64,000 nt of DNA from Melastoma dodecandrum. Its lineage: Eukaryota > Streptophyta > Magnoliopsida > Myrtales > Melastomataceae. The position numbers and the translations under genes were made by a program. The stretch spans positions 6,324,001 through 6,388,000 of the forward strand of contig JARUPY010000607.1 in NCBI GenBank assembly GCA_029817715.1, written 5' to 3'. The notes beneath the pieces were generated by a model that was not told where the DNA came from, ran no database searches, and worked only from the letters and a program-made list of their open reading frames with translations. Positions 1-10,450 of this stretch are shown one piece after another; the stretch's first letter is position 1, and every line of letters begins with the position of its first letter.

Positions 1-82
1 TAACACTTCATCAATCCAACTTCGGTCGTGTACTTCTTCATTACCTCCTCTTGAATTTCTTTCGCCGTGGCACCAGCCCTTC

Positions 83-412
83 TTATATTACCTTCCACCA
101 ACTGTTGAGCCAACCATTTGGTAGTAGCTTGCCTATTTCGCATGCTACGAGCACATGTGTGACTGTTTTTATAGCAAATGACCCATCTTTCTTCAACCAT
201 GATCCATAAATTCTCCAAGGACAGCCAGATTCGCATACAGCCTCCTGCTTCAATTTGGAACTTCGTATCCACCGTAAATTGAATCCATTAGCAATGGCAT
301 ATCTCTGTATAACATTATGCATCTGGCTTGGGGTCTCAAAACACATTCCAGGTATGAACTTTATCTGCTTATGATCACAATGTGGATCATAGATACTCGG
401 TTGAGATTTCAA
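83..412 (-). pseudogene. MULE transposase fragment: MuDR DNA-binding-type domain
   Basis: The peptide has the pattern of the MuDR family N-terminal zinc-binding domain: a GMCFETPSQMHNVIQRYAIA stretch, then a CESGCPWRIYGSW block, then an FAIKTVTH block where the family has its conserved His-x-Cys pair. Just after TVTH the open frame runs into a sequence that no longer fits the family (VLVACEIGK). Shifting one frame gives an Arg/Asn-rich stretch that does fit and stays open toward position 1. I therefore read this as a frameshifted transposase gene. In intact elements the protein binds the terminal inverted repeats and cuts DNA; the catalytic domain is outside the window. Confidence 0.7.
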
Positions 413-481
413 GTGCTTCCTTTTGTATCTTATTGTGGATGTATCATCGTCTGGAATTATATCCTCATCTGACTTCTCATA

Positions 482-1123
482 TTAAGATTCTTCTACTTCA
501 TCAGGTTCAAGTACGTTACTAACAGACCCTTCTATTTCCACAGTAACAGCACTGCTAACATATGCAATTTCATGATACACTCCACCCACCCTCTTTTGGA
601 CATCTACATCATGCATATCTAAGTCCTGTTCTGGCTCTGAACTACCCACATCACTGTAAGAAAAACTTAAAGAAATATTAGGACTAGTGTCCTCATTGTC
701 AGATCTATTCTCTATCATAGTCCCGTCATAACAAACATTCACAGTTGAACCATCTGGACATAAATCGCACATCTCTACAACTTCCTTGTCACTTAAAATT
801 TCCTTCACACTATCATATCCAAGACCATACCACATCTTCCTCACACTACAACCAGAATCTTGAGCGAAAGCTACCAAGGTGAAATAGCCCATCAGATCGC
901 AGTCTAAGTTACTATATTTCAACACCCTACTGCCAACATACTCAAATATGTTCCCCTGAGACACTACACCACCTATATGCATGTCGAACGAAAGCCGCTT
1001 CATTCTGACCTGTCCACGATCAACAACAGTTAGGTATGCGCAACAATCCCTTACATCAACCCGTACAAACCCAGGTAAGAACCACGCCGGGAAGAAGCAC
1101 AATAAGGGAATAAACAAACACAA
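482..1123 (-). pseudogene. MULE transposase N-terminal region with PB1-like domain
   Basis: This 213-residue frame precedes the MuDR-type domain in the same orientation, ending about 70 bases before it. Residues from about 40 to 135 contain HIGGVV, YVGSRV, a DLMGYFTLVAFAQ stretch and an ILSDKEVVEMCDLCPDGSTV block. This is the layout of the PB1-like domain found at the start of many plant MULE transposases. The following acidic, Ser-rich stretch (about 140-213) is the usual linker before the DNA-binding domain. The first residues (a hydrophobic MCLFIPLLCFFPAWF run) look like leader DNA read through rather than a real N-terminus, so the start is uncertain. A TAA stop separates it from the downstream domain. 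Confidence 0.55.
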
Positions 1124-1378
1124 TCAACTTACCTGGAGGAAGCACAAGGAATGAATCGAGGAATGACAACCCAATCCGCCTGGAATCGCAGAAGAATCGA
1201 TTTCTCTCAAATAAGAACATGTCAGGTCAGAAGCACGCCGGGATGAAGCACAACAAAGGAAAAACAAACACAATCAACTTACCTGGAGAAAGCACAAGGA
1301 ATGAATCGAGTAATGACAACCCACTCCGCCTGAAATCGCAAAAGAATCGATTTCTCCCAAATCAGAACCTGTCGAAGA
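1079..1378. repeat. Two-copy tandem repeat, unit about 150 bp
   Basis: The block at about 1079-1228 recurs at about 1229-1378 with an offset of 150-151 bases. Shared landmarks include CACGCCGGGA, AAACAAACACAATCAACTTA and AAGCACAAGGAATGAATCGA. By eye the copies differ at roughly one base in ten. It lies between the transposase frame and the element end, where MULEs have their long terminal repeat and promoter. Confidence 0.8.
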
Positions 1379-1637
1379 ACCCTAACCCTAAACCCCCTTT
1401 TGTGATTTATTTCGTCCGAATACACGTTAGACACGTCACAGACACGATGGACAAAATTAAAGACACGTCGGACCTTCAAAAGAGCCATCACTGACACGTC
1501 GGTCCATCGTAACGGCCGTTACGAGTAAGGCCAAATCCAAAAGTAAAATCGAAGTAAGGCCAAATCCAAAACTTTTTAAACGATATGCCAAAACAGGAAG
1601 TTGGTCTATTTGTGAGGCCAAATATCGATAATTTGCC

Positions 1638-1951
1638 AAATATTTATATTGCGTTTACTAGCGAGGAGGCTAAAGTCGCGTTCGCGGGACGTCTCGTGAA
1701 TGTACAAAAAATTAAATAATATTTCGTACATTTACTGGACGTCTCGTAAACCGGACTTCTCCCTTCCTGTTTACTAGACACGATGAGGGAGAGAAACATA
1801 TACCATTAATAGATTTGCAATGGCGAAACACAATATCTACCTTATAAAAGAAACATGCGTTAAAGAAACCTGATTTTTCTTTGAAACGTAAGAAGTGATG
1901 AATGTGTCGGACCTTCTATTGTTCAATTTCAATCTAATGTCTTTTTAAAAA
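1638..1951. other. No gene seen; short direct and inverted repeats
   Basis: No coding sequence was recognised. A 14-bp word, GGACGTCTCGT(G/A)AA, occurs at 1687-1700 and 1737-1750. Between them GAATGTAC and GTACATT form a possible stem with an AT-rich loop (about 1698-1732). Confidence 0.6.
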
Positions 1952-2495
1952 GGCAAAATATGACCTTAACTTTGAGCAAATTTCTGTTTTGTTATTAGCC
2001 TAAATGTTATATAATTTTGTCGCCAACTTTTGTTTTTATTGTAATTTTAGCCAATCTTGAATTTTTTTTAGCGAAAGCTAAACAAGGCCTTAATATAGTC
2101 TGACACGTGTCTTATAATAGTGGAGTTTCAACTACTCATTCATTCGCCTCATAATCCACTTTACTCGTAGTAGCAGCCCCATAATAGAACATCATCCGAA
2201 CTTCATCGATTTTGCGTATTTTTGGACAGCATCAGCAACTATCGTCCAACTTTGGCTTCCGATTCACTTATTTGTCCATCAAAATTAAAAAAAAAACATA
2301 CGAGAGGTTTCAATATTATTTCCTATTTTTTAAATCTTTTTAGTCGATAAATGAAAATTGTCTATTAAGATATGTTTGACTTACGCGCGATAAAATTTAA
2401 GATTGGTCAAAATCAAAATAAAAATAAAAGCCGATGACGTTATTGACAAAACAGAAAGATAACTCATAGTTGGGGCCATAAATCGATATTTTGCC
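1952..2495. mobile_element. Candidate short non-autonomous MULE (MITE-like)
   Basis: The left end begins GGCAAAATATGACCTTAACT and the right end, read in reverse complement, begins GGCAAAATATCGATTTATGG. After a small gap both continue with (C)CAACTATGAG-like and TTTCTGTTTTGT words, giving an imperfect terminal inverted repeat of about 50 bp. The flanks are TTTTAAAAA (1943-1951) and TATAAAAAA (2496-2504), which match at 7 of 9 positions as a possible 9-bp target duplication, though both are AT-rich. No coding frame was recognised inside. The ends also resemble the MULE end at 1637. Confidence 0.5.
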
Positions 2496-2596
2496 TATAA
2501 AAAAAACTAGAGATATATACACACATACAAGATTGATGTAATCACCATAAAAGTTGTTCCTAACGAAGAGTTGGGTTGATTTAGTCATATGAACCT

Positions 2597-5040
2597 TGGG
2601 AAGGAAACTACAATAATGTCCTCATTGTCACTCCCCCAAAAAATCATGCTCGGCATGGAGATGAGGTTGGATCGTTGAGCGATGGAGGAGCAAAGGGTGA
2701 GATTTTTTGTGAACACGTCAACCGGTTGTCTGGTAGTAGGAATCTTATAGCCATCATCTTTGGTAGCTTTGTTAAGCTGAAGATAGTCTATAACCATTCA
2801 TGCTTTACCTCGCACTTGCTCGGTATGGTTTATTACCATAAAGGCAGGACTAGAACGTGGACTGTAACTGTCTTCAACAGGTTGTTTGGTAGTAGGAATA
2901 AACTTAATGACGAGATCACGGTACTGCACTTGTTCGTGGACAAAGCGGTCGTCTCTAGCTACGTGCTTTGTACAAGCATGTTGAACGGGATTGGCAGCGA
3001 CGTACGTGGCTTCAATGTTATTGCAAACATATAACAGAAGGTCGAAGATGAGAGACACATAAGCTTACCAGAGGCATAAGAGAGTGCCCGATTTTCGATA
3101 GAGCTTCGATCAACAATGAGTTGTTTTTTAGTATACCAAGATAGAAGACTGTCTCCAAGGTAGACAACATAACTGGTTGTCAAATGCTGAGTGCAGGGTA
3201 GCCGGCCCAATCATTATTGTTGGAGGCGGTAAGAGGTTGGTCCGGCGAATCGGAAGGCCAAAGGAGGCCATACCTTTTAGGTAACAGAGTATGCGCCGTA
3301 TTGAACGTGAGTAATCATGGGTGATTGAAGAAGCTAGCTTCACATGTTCACCACATAGGTGACGTCTGGCCTCGTCAATTTAAGGTATTGTAGGCAACCA
3401 GTGATCTCGCGGTAGAGTTGAGGATGTGGGGCAGCTTCGTCGTTGTCCGAGGACTAAAATATCATAGAAAGAAGAGTCTTGGCCACTGAGCATTCCTGCA
3501 AATTGAATTGTCGAAGGAGCCTGTAAACGTAGTGAGCTTGCGATAAAAACAAACAACAGAAGTATGCCGTGCCGAAAGCTAACATTTAGAATTGTTGAAG
3601 GAAACCTAAGTTCCTTTATAAAAAATGTCTGTGAAAGAGCTGCGGGGACTTCACTAAGACCACTCCTTGCTATTCTTTTAAAGAGTATATCATCGATGTC
3701 AACGATTAGAATGACAATGTGAAGACCTTGGTGTCGTAGGAAGAGAGAGGTGCCTAACTTGCATTGGACAAAATCTAGATTATAAATTGCCGCGGCAAAG
3801 TGAGCAAACTAGGCTCGGGAGGCTTGTCTAAGGCTGTAGAGAGGCTTCACAGTAGAAAAACATGGTGTAGGAACTTGGGATCTTCGAATCCCAGTGGTTG
3901 TCGCATATATATCATCTATATAAGGGCTCCATGAAGGAATGCATTGCTGACGTCAAGTTGGCACAATGACCAACCGCAGGAGATTACAATCGCAAGCAAT
4001 AGTCGGATTGTAACTGGCTTTATAACAAGACTATAAGTCTCCTTGAAGTGAGACTTGGGTGTTGAGTGAATCCTTATACGACAAGACGCGCTTTACAAAG
4101 ATTAAGTGTCCCGTCAGGAACAACTTTGACCTAGAAAAACCATCGACATCCGACAAGCTTTTGCGAAGTGGCAGAGGAAACTAACAAATAAGTTTCGATG
4201 CGAAGAAGTAAGTTGAATTCATCCTTCATATCATGCCTCCACGATGGATCTGCAAGGGCCGGGTGAAACGACGTCGACGGGTCGGGCAAAGACAAAGTTA
4301 AGAGGTCGAGAATTTCATGCACAAGTTGTGTCCTATCATGTTGGCATCTGGCCATAGGATGTCTGGGGTGCACATTTGGAGGTGCAGTGATCTGCATGAC
4401 AATCATGGGATATGGCTCGATTGAGGAGTCACTTGTTGGAGTGTTGGTGAGCAAGAAACTGATGTGGCGGTAGAGGCCCAATGAGCTATAGGGATGGACA
4501 TTGAGTTGCTAGCATCGGGAGGAGGAGAAACAATTTTAGGGGCGAAAACTAAATGAATGTATGCTATGAATCCGTGAAATTCGGATTGGGAGGGGAAGAT
4601 TGCTCAAGAAGCTTTGTAGAATCTGTCCTTGACAAAAAGCATGTGACGATTGTAATGGATGCGACTAGAGGTAGGCTTAAAGAAAGCAATGATATCCCTT
4701 ATGTCGATCAGAGAAATCAAGAAAAAGGCACTGAGCAAATTGAGGTGCAAGCTTGTTGGCGACAATATATCCATGATAAGGAAAACATAGACACCCAAAA
4801 GGTCGGAGAGAGAATTGTAGTCAAAATGACCGACGATGGAGGAACTCATTTGGAGTCACAAATTGAATGGCATATGAAGGCATCCAGTTGACTATGTAGT
4901 TGGCTTTGGGAGTGCGTCCACCCAAAATAGTGGTGGACTGAAATATCATGCGAGGATGGTACATGCCAAATTTTCTAAGTATTGATGATGACGTTATGCG
5001 ACTCAATTTTATCGTGGAGTATAGGGCACTTCATCAATTT
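2597..5040 (-). pseudogene. Degenerate Ty1/copia pol (integrase, RT, RNase H)
   Basis: Fragments of a copia polyprotein appear in order on the minus strand, in changing frames. At 4510-5006 there are integrase C-terminal words such as a degenerate VNWMPSYAIQ, where the family has INRMPS. At 4131-4481 the start of the RT domain is seen (HPALADPSWRHDMKDEF, VGCRWFF). At about 3130-3420 there is the RT-RNase H link (RRILCYLKGMASFGLP; a LQYLKLTRPDV-like stretch). RNase H follows at 2959-3210 (VYLGDSLLSWYTKKQLIVDR) and the pol end at 2600-2797 (TRQPVDVFTKNL). Stops and frameshifts are everywhere and no gag, LTR or PBS was found. The junction with the Sirevirus-like element lies near 5040. Confidence 0.65.
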
Positions 5041-5044
5041 TCTC

Positions 5045-5606
5045 CTAGCTAACAAAAGCATAAGGTATTGGGGTGAAGGTAACATGTCCCTTAGGTCTCT
5101 TCACGAGTAGTTTAGTTAGGGACTTGGAGACCGTTTCAGCATCTTTTCGCTTGAACCTATTCCGGGATGACACACCAGACGCTATGGCTGCAGAAAGTAA
5201 CTTAAGGCCGTCAGATTTTTCAATCTTAGGCACTTTAAGGGAACCAGAAACCATACCTTTTTGCTTCAGAACTGGAGAGATGATTTGCGTTGGCGGGAGC
5301 ACGATTGTGATTGGCTCTGCAATCTCAATAAGATCATCCTCATCTGAGTCTTTATGTCCTTCATATTTGGAGAGAGTCTCTTCAGCAGATGATTCTCCTC
5401 CTGTGAGCAACTCGCCAGCATCTGGAACCCTTTCCATAATGGCTTATGGAGACTCAACAGAGACCTCCTTGACCATAAGAGGAGGTGATCAGTGGTATTG
5501 AGCACCTCAGATGGTGGAACCTCCTCAAAAGATTGATCAACAGCAGTATGCTTGGGAACCTGTGCAGGAGGGGGTGACGCGCCAGATTCTTGGTCTTTCG
5601 TGCCAT
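5045..5606 (-). pseudogene. Extra ORF downstream of copia pol (env-like position)
   Basis: An ATG at 5606-5604 opens a frame beginning MARKTKNLARHP. It becomes frameshifted, and the sequence continues in two other frames to an acidic stretch (SAEETLSKYEGHKDSDEDDL) and a basic tail (SRNRFKRKDAETVSKS). No enzyme motif, signal peptide or membrane segment was seen. Position after pol in a Sirevirus-like element is where some family members carry an env-like ORF, but nothing here supports an envelope function. It is cut off at 5045 near the junction with other DNA. A homologous-looking short frame lies at 22,561-22,707. Confidence 0.45.
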
Positions 5607-6239
5607 TGAAGAAGGAGAATTTAGGGTTTCAGAAGGCAGAAGAGAAGTGTAAGACGATGAAAGAGAGAGAAGAGGACGACGAGGATTTAAGAAGGAAATA
5701 ACAGTAGGTAAATTTGATAAGAAAATATTCTCCAATATATAGGTATACCAGAAGTTTTTCAGATCCTAATGATCTTCTAGGGATTAGATCAATCTAACCG
5801 TTGGAGGAAAAAGGTAAATCGTCCCGGATTTTGTTACCGTTTGTCTCAAGATAAATTTTGAATCAAAATTAGCCATTCAAGACCGTAGAAGGTCAACCTT
5901 CTACGCTAAAGCTTCTGCACAGATTGTTTAGTTAATTAAGTTTAGAAACATAAGTCCCTTTACTTAATTAACGTAACATCAAGCTTTCACTTAAGCAAAA
6001 TGTTGAGTTGCAGAAGGCCAGCTTCTACACCAAGCTTCTGTACATAGCTATCTGTTCTAAAGTGATATACAAAGACGTCTCATCTTAGACAGTTGGTGTT
6101 TGAGTTAATTTCTCAAACTTAGTTTTATGTTGTAGAAGGTCAATTTTGTGCACATGGGTTCTGTTGTGTCAATGATGACACATTGTCTTAGCTTTTGGCT
6201 TAAGGGCTCAGATAGGGTGATAAATTCCCAACTCGCTTA

Positions 6240-9200
6240 TGATAAAGTAAAACTGATCTTTATCTAGAGGCTTAGTGAAGATGTCCGCCAATTGTCATTA
6301 TGTATTGATGCATTCAATACATACATAACATTTCTACACATTGTCCCTTAAAAAACGATGTCTGAGTACGATGTGTTTTGATATAGAGTGACGGGGTTAT
6401 GAGCCAAATTAATTGCGCTCCTATTATCACACTTGATCGGGATTTTAACAAACTCAAGATTGTAATCCTTAAGTTGTTGTTTCATCCATAGATCCTGACA
6501 TAGCAACTTCCAGCTGCTACATACTCAGCTTCTTTAGTTGATAAAGCAACCGAAGTTTTCTTTTTAGAGAACCATGATATAAGCATGTTCCCCGTGAGTT
6601 GACAAGAACCATTGATACTTTTTCTGTCATTTTTCAGCCTGCAAAGTCGGCATCCGAGTATTCAATATGATCAAAATCTGATCCTTTGGGATACCACAAT
6701 CCAAGGTTAGCAGAACCTTGCAAGTATCTGTAGATTCTCTTGACCGCAGTCATATGAGATTCTTTGGGTGCAGATGGAAATCTTGCATAGAGACATACGC
6801 TAAACTGTATGTAGGATATAGAAGCTGTAAGGTACAGAAGGGAGCCACTTCGGAACCATTTTCATCTTTATCTATCCTAGTGCTTGTGTCCATAGGAGTT
6901 GATAAGGGTTTTGTGCCATCTAGGCCAAATCGTTTCAGAAGCTGCTTAGTGTACTTTTCTTGATGTAGAAAGGTACCTTCTACAGTTCGCTGAATTTGTA
7001 ATCCGAAAAAGAACGTAAGTTCTCCCATCATGCTCATTTCAAACTCACTTGTCATGAGTTCTGCAAACTCTTTGCAGAGCTTATCATCGGTTGATCTGAA
7101 GATTATGTCATCAACATAGATCCGAACCACCATAAGATGATTGTTTTTTTGAAAAAGAGTTTTGTATCTACTCGACCTCTTCTGTAGCCCTTTTCAAGCA
7201 GAAATGAGCTCAGATTCTCATACCAGGTTCTTGGTGCTTGTATAAGCCCATATAATGCCTTTGAGAGCTTATAGACGTGTTTTCTATGCTTTGGATCATC
7301 AAATCCAGGAGGTTGCTCAACGTATACCTCCTCCTTAATTTAACCATTAAGGAAGGCATTCTTCACATCCATTTGATACAACTTAAAGTGGTTGTAGGAG
7401 GCATAGGCTAGCAGAAGCCTTATAGGCTCTAGACGTGCTACAGGAGCAAACGTCTCGTTGAAATATATTCCTTATTCTTGGGAATATCCTTCCGCAACGA
7501 GTCTTGCTTCATTTCAGACAACATCGCCTGACTCATTTAGTTTGTTTCTGAAGACCCATTTTGTTCCGATCACGTTACGGTCATTAGGACGTGGGACAAG
7601 TGTCCACACTTTGTTCATCTCAAGCTGATTTAGTTTTTCTTGCATTGCAAGAATCCAATTTGAATCACTAAGAGCTTCGTCAATGCCATCTGGCTCAATT
7701 TGAGATAAGAACACAAAATGTTGATCGAAGTCATTAACAAAACATCTTGTTTGAATGCATCTATTGATGTCTCCTATAACTTGGTCAATAGGATGACGTC
7801 GTTTGTATAGGTGTGGAACATTTAATTCTGAATGTTGATTGTCTATACTAGAGGTAGAAGCCTCTTTAGACGGATCAACGTTAAACCCCTCAAATCCATT
7901 TGTGAAATTTGGGTAAAAAATATGTTCATCCTTACTACCTTCTACTGAAGGTTTATCTGCAGAGACTATATCTTCTACGGGTTCCAGAGACACTATATGT
8001 TCTGCAGTATCTTCTGTTTTATTGAATGAGTCATCAATTTTAACATTGATAGACTCTTCAATTTTAGATGTCCTTCTATTAAGGACTCAATAAGCTTTGC
8101 TAGTCGTATAGTATCCTAGAAAAATTCACTCATCCGAATTAGCATTAAACTTCCCTAAGTTATCCTTAAAAGATCTTAATATATAACAAACACTTCAAAA
8201 TGGATGAAAGTAGAAAATGTTTGGTTTTCAACCCCCTAAGAAGTTCATAGGGAGTTTTATCCAATTTGGGTATAATAAGTACCCTATTAGATATGTAGCA
8301 TGCGTTATTCACAGCTTCGGCCCAAAGGTTCTGTGGAACCTTACTCTCACGGATCATGGTCCTTGCCATGTCCCTTAGAGTTCTTTTTTTTCCTTTCCGC
8401 AACACCATTTTATTGAGGAGTATAGGGAACAGAAAAAGTGTGACCAACACCATATTTGCTACAGAAGGTTTCAAAATCATGGTTTTCAAACTCTGTACAA
8501 TGATCTGTGCTTACAGCTTTTATAGAAGAGTTGAACTCATTCTGCAGAAGTTTAACTAAGGTTTCGAAAGCATTGCTTTTGTGGGCGAGGAATTTAACCT
8601 AGGTAAACCTAGAGTAGTCATCAACCACTATAAGGCAATACCTTTTTCCTCCAACACTTTGAACTCTGGTTGGGCCAAAAAGATCCATGTGCAGAAGGTC
8701 CAAAGGTTTAGTTGTAGAAACTTTATTCTTAGGCTAGAATGAGTTTTGGTTTGCTTACCAAGAGAGCAAGCTTTAGATAAGTTTTTCTGCTCAATTTTGA
8801 TGTCAGGAAATCCTTTCACCAAATTCATTGAAGCAAGCTTGGATAGCAACTGAAAGTTGGTATGACCTAACTTTATATGCCAAAGATAACTCTCATCCTT
8901 GACAGACAGAAGGAAGTTTTCTATATTACAGAAACTTTTGGGTGATAAAAAATAAATATTCCTTCTGCGTTTGCCAATAAAGCGAACTTTATTGTCTAGT
9001 ATACCAGAACAAGAATCTTTATCAAAGGTAATAATATACCCTTTATCACTTAGCTGGCTGATCCTCAATAGGTTATGCTTCAGTTCTGTTACAAGTATAA
9101 CGTCTTCAATAACCATAGTTTCTGGAGTACCAACAATTCCAGTTCCAATTACAGAACCTTTGTTGTTGTCTCTAAAGCTTACAGAACCTCCGTTCTACAA

Positions 9201-9300
9201 TGTGAGGTTGGAAAATTTTGAGGGATCATCAGTCATGTGCTTAGAGCAACCACAGTCTAGATACCACTCATTTTCCTTAGCTTATGTCCTTAGACAGAGC
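6240..9300 (-). pseudogene. Sirevirus-like pol remains: protease/integrase, RT, RNase H
   Basis: Read on the minus strand, 9116-8628 holds the pre-integrase zinc region (ELKHNLLRISQLSDKGY; LWHIKLGHTNFQLLSKLASM). 8489-8166 holds the integrase C-terminal part (MVRTMIRESKVPQNLWAEAVN-like, ISNRVL). 7993-7514 holds the RT start (NWILAMQEKLNQLEMNKVW; VIGTKWVFRNKLNE). 7133-6750 holds the RT active-site region with YVDDI, then RNase H sequence in broken frames down to about 6240 (a lost LADIFTKPL-like end near 6270-6300). In a working element these produce cDNA and insert it. Several stops and frameshifts make it non-functional. Confidence 0.7.
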
Positions 9301-10318
9301 GATTCTTTTGTTGTGTGATTTAATTCTGTGAGAGTTGTAGAACAAACAAGTGCTTGTTCTTGCTCATTATTAGACCGATCACTTTCTTCCCAGGCAAGCA
9401 TAGCTCTCTTACCCTTATTAGGAGCAGAAGGTTGTTCCTTCTCCTGAAGAAGAGGACAATCGATCTTTATATGACCTTTCTTATTGCATTCAAAGCACCT
9501 TAGTTCTGGTTGCTTATAATGTCTTTTTCTTTCGCCTTTGTTCTTGTTAAACCAGCGTTTGGAGATGAACTTGAGAAGTCGCTTTGCAATCATCGCAAGT
9601 TCATCATTCGTTTTAGCTTTATCTTCTGTATCATCATCAGAAACTACTGTTGTTTCTCTTGTAGCTTTAAAATCCATAGAGATGGGTTTGATGTCCGGAC
9701 GAGATGATTTCTCAATCTCATAAGACGTCAAGGAACTCATAAGTTGTTCCAGAGGAAGAGTAGTGAGATCCCTTGCTTCCTCTATAGCCGTTTTCTTGGC
9801 TTCCCAATTATGGGTAAGGTGTGCAGAACCTTTCTCACCAATTATCCATTTGTGAATGACTTTCCTAGATGTTCCGGGGCATTTACCAAAAGGGTTAGCC
9901 TCTCATACATCTGTTAGACAATCTCATCTCTTTTCATAGAGAAATTCTCATGTTGATGAACCAAAATGTTCATCTTTGTTTCACGGATTTGAATCGTCCC
10001 AACATACATGGTGACAAGCTTCTCCATGATTTTTTGTGCAGTACTGCACGTAGAAAATTTTGCAAACTCACTCGGCGACATTGCATTAAATAGCAGATAC
10101 TTTGCCATTGAGTTGAGTCTCATAAGTCTCTGAAATTCTCTAGTAGGACGTCCTTGTGAGTCTAGCCGATTTTCAATTAGAGTAGAGGATAGACCATTTT
10201 CAACAATGTTCCACATATCCTCATCAATCGCTTCCGTGTAAGATCTCAGGTAAGAGAAGTTTTGGCCATCGAATTTGGGAAGATTACCCAATTGTGGTCG
10301 TCCACCAAAATCAGCCAT
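9282..10318 (-). pseudogene. Sirevirus-like gag with CCHC zinc knuckle
   Basis: The frame at 10,318-9,914 begins MADFGGRPQLGNLPKFDGQN, then SYLRSYTEAIDEDMWNIVEN, LMRLNSMAKYLLFNAM and STAQKIMEKL, the usual layout of copia capsid proteins. The following frame (9740-9282) carries a CCHC knuckle, CFECNKKGHIKIDCPLL (C-X2-C-X4-H-X4-C), the RNA-binding nucleocapsid part. The break between frames near 9,740-9,914 is a frameshift or stop. The start codon is only about 120 bases from the primer-binding site, which supports it as the natural start. Confidence 0.7.
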
Positions 10319-10436
10319 CATTAAGTTCTGGCAGAGCGTAGAGCTTCTGCAAACTTTATGTAGAAACTCGAAGAGCTGAAAGCTTCTGTCGAGTGAAGAC
10401 CATTCTCAACTAGCTATTAGGCATACGTTGAGGTAG

Positions 10437-10448
10437 GCTCTTATACCA
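10437..10448 (-). other. Primer-binding site, initiator tRNA-Met type
   Basis: On the minus strand the bases read TGGTATAAGAGC. This matches the plant initiator tRNA-Met complement TGGTATCAGAGC at 11 of 12 positions and lies two bases from the LTR edge. Confidence 0.8.
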
Positions 10449-10450
10449 AT

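Larger units (their letters stand above)
1..1637 (-). mobile_element. Mutator-like element (MULE), partial, continues beyond the window
   Basis: The two minus-strand reading frames at 83-412 and 482-1123 read as the N-terminal part of a MuDR-type transposase. Upstream of them the sequence ends at 1637 with a terminal-repeat-like stretch: read on the minus strand it begins GGCAAATTATCGATATTTGG and continues about 55 bases. This resembles the ends of the short candidate element at 1952-2495, which is why 1637 was chosen as the border. The other end and the catalytic core lie left of position 1. A frameshift and the tandem repeat at 1079-1378 suggest an old inactive copy. The class is well supported; the exact border is inferred. 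Confidence 0.7.

Noticed and set aside
2496..2504. A 9-bp target duplication proving the short MULE-like element
   Set aside because: Only 7 of 9 match and both sides are AT-rich; kept as supporting evidence, not proof.
5073..5501. Plus-strand frame of 142 codons
   Set aside because: It is the complement of the extra ORF of Sirevirus-like element 1; composition and context favour the minus strand.
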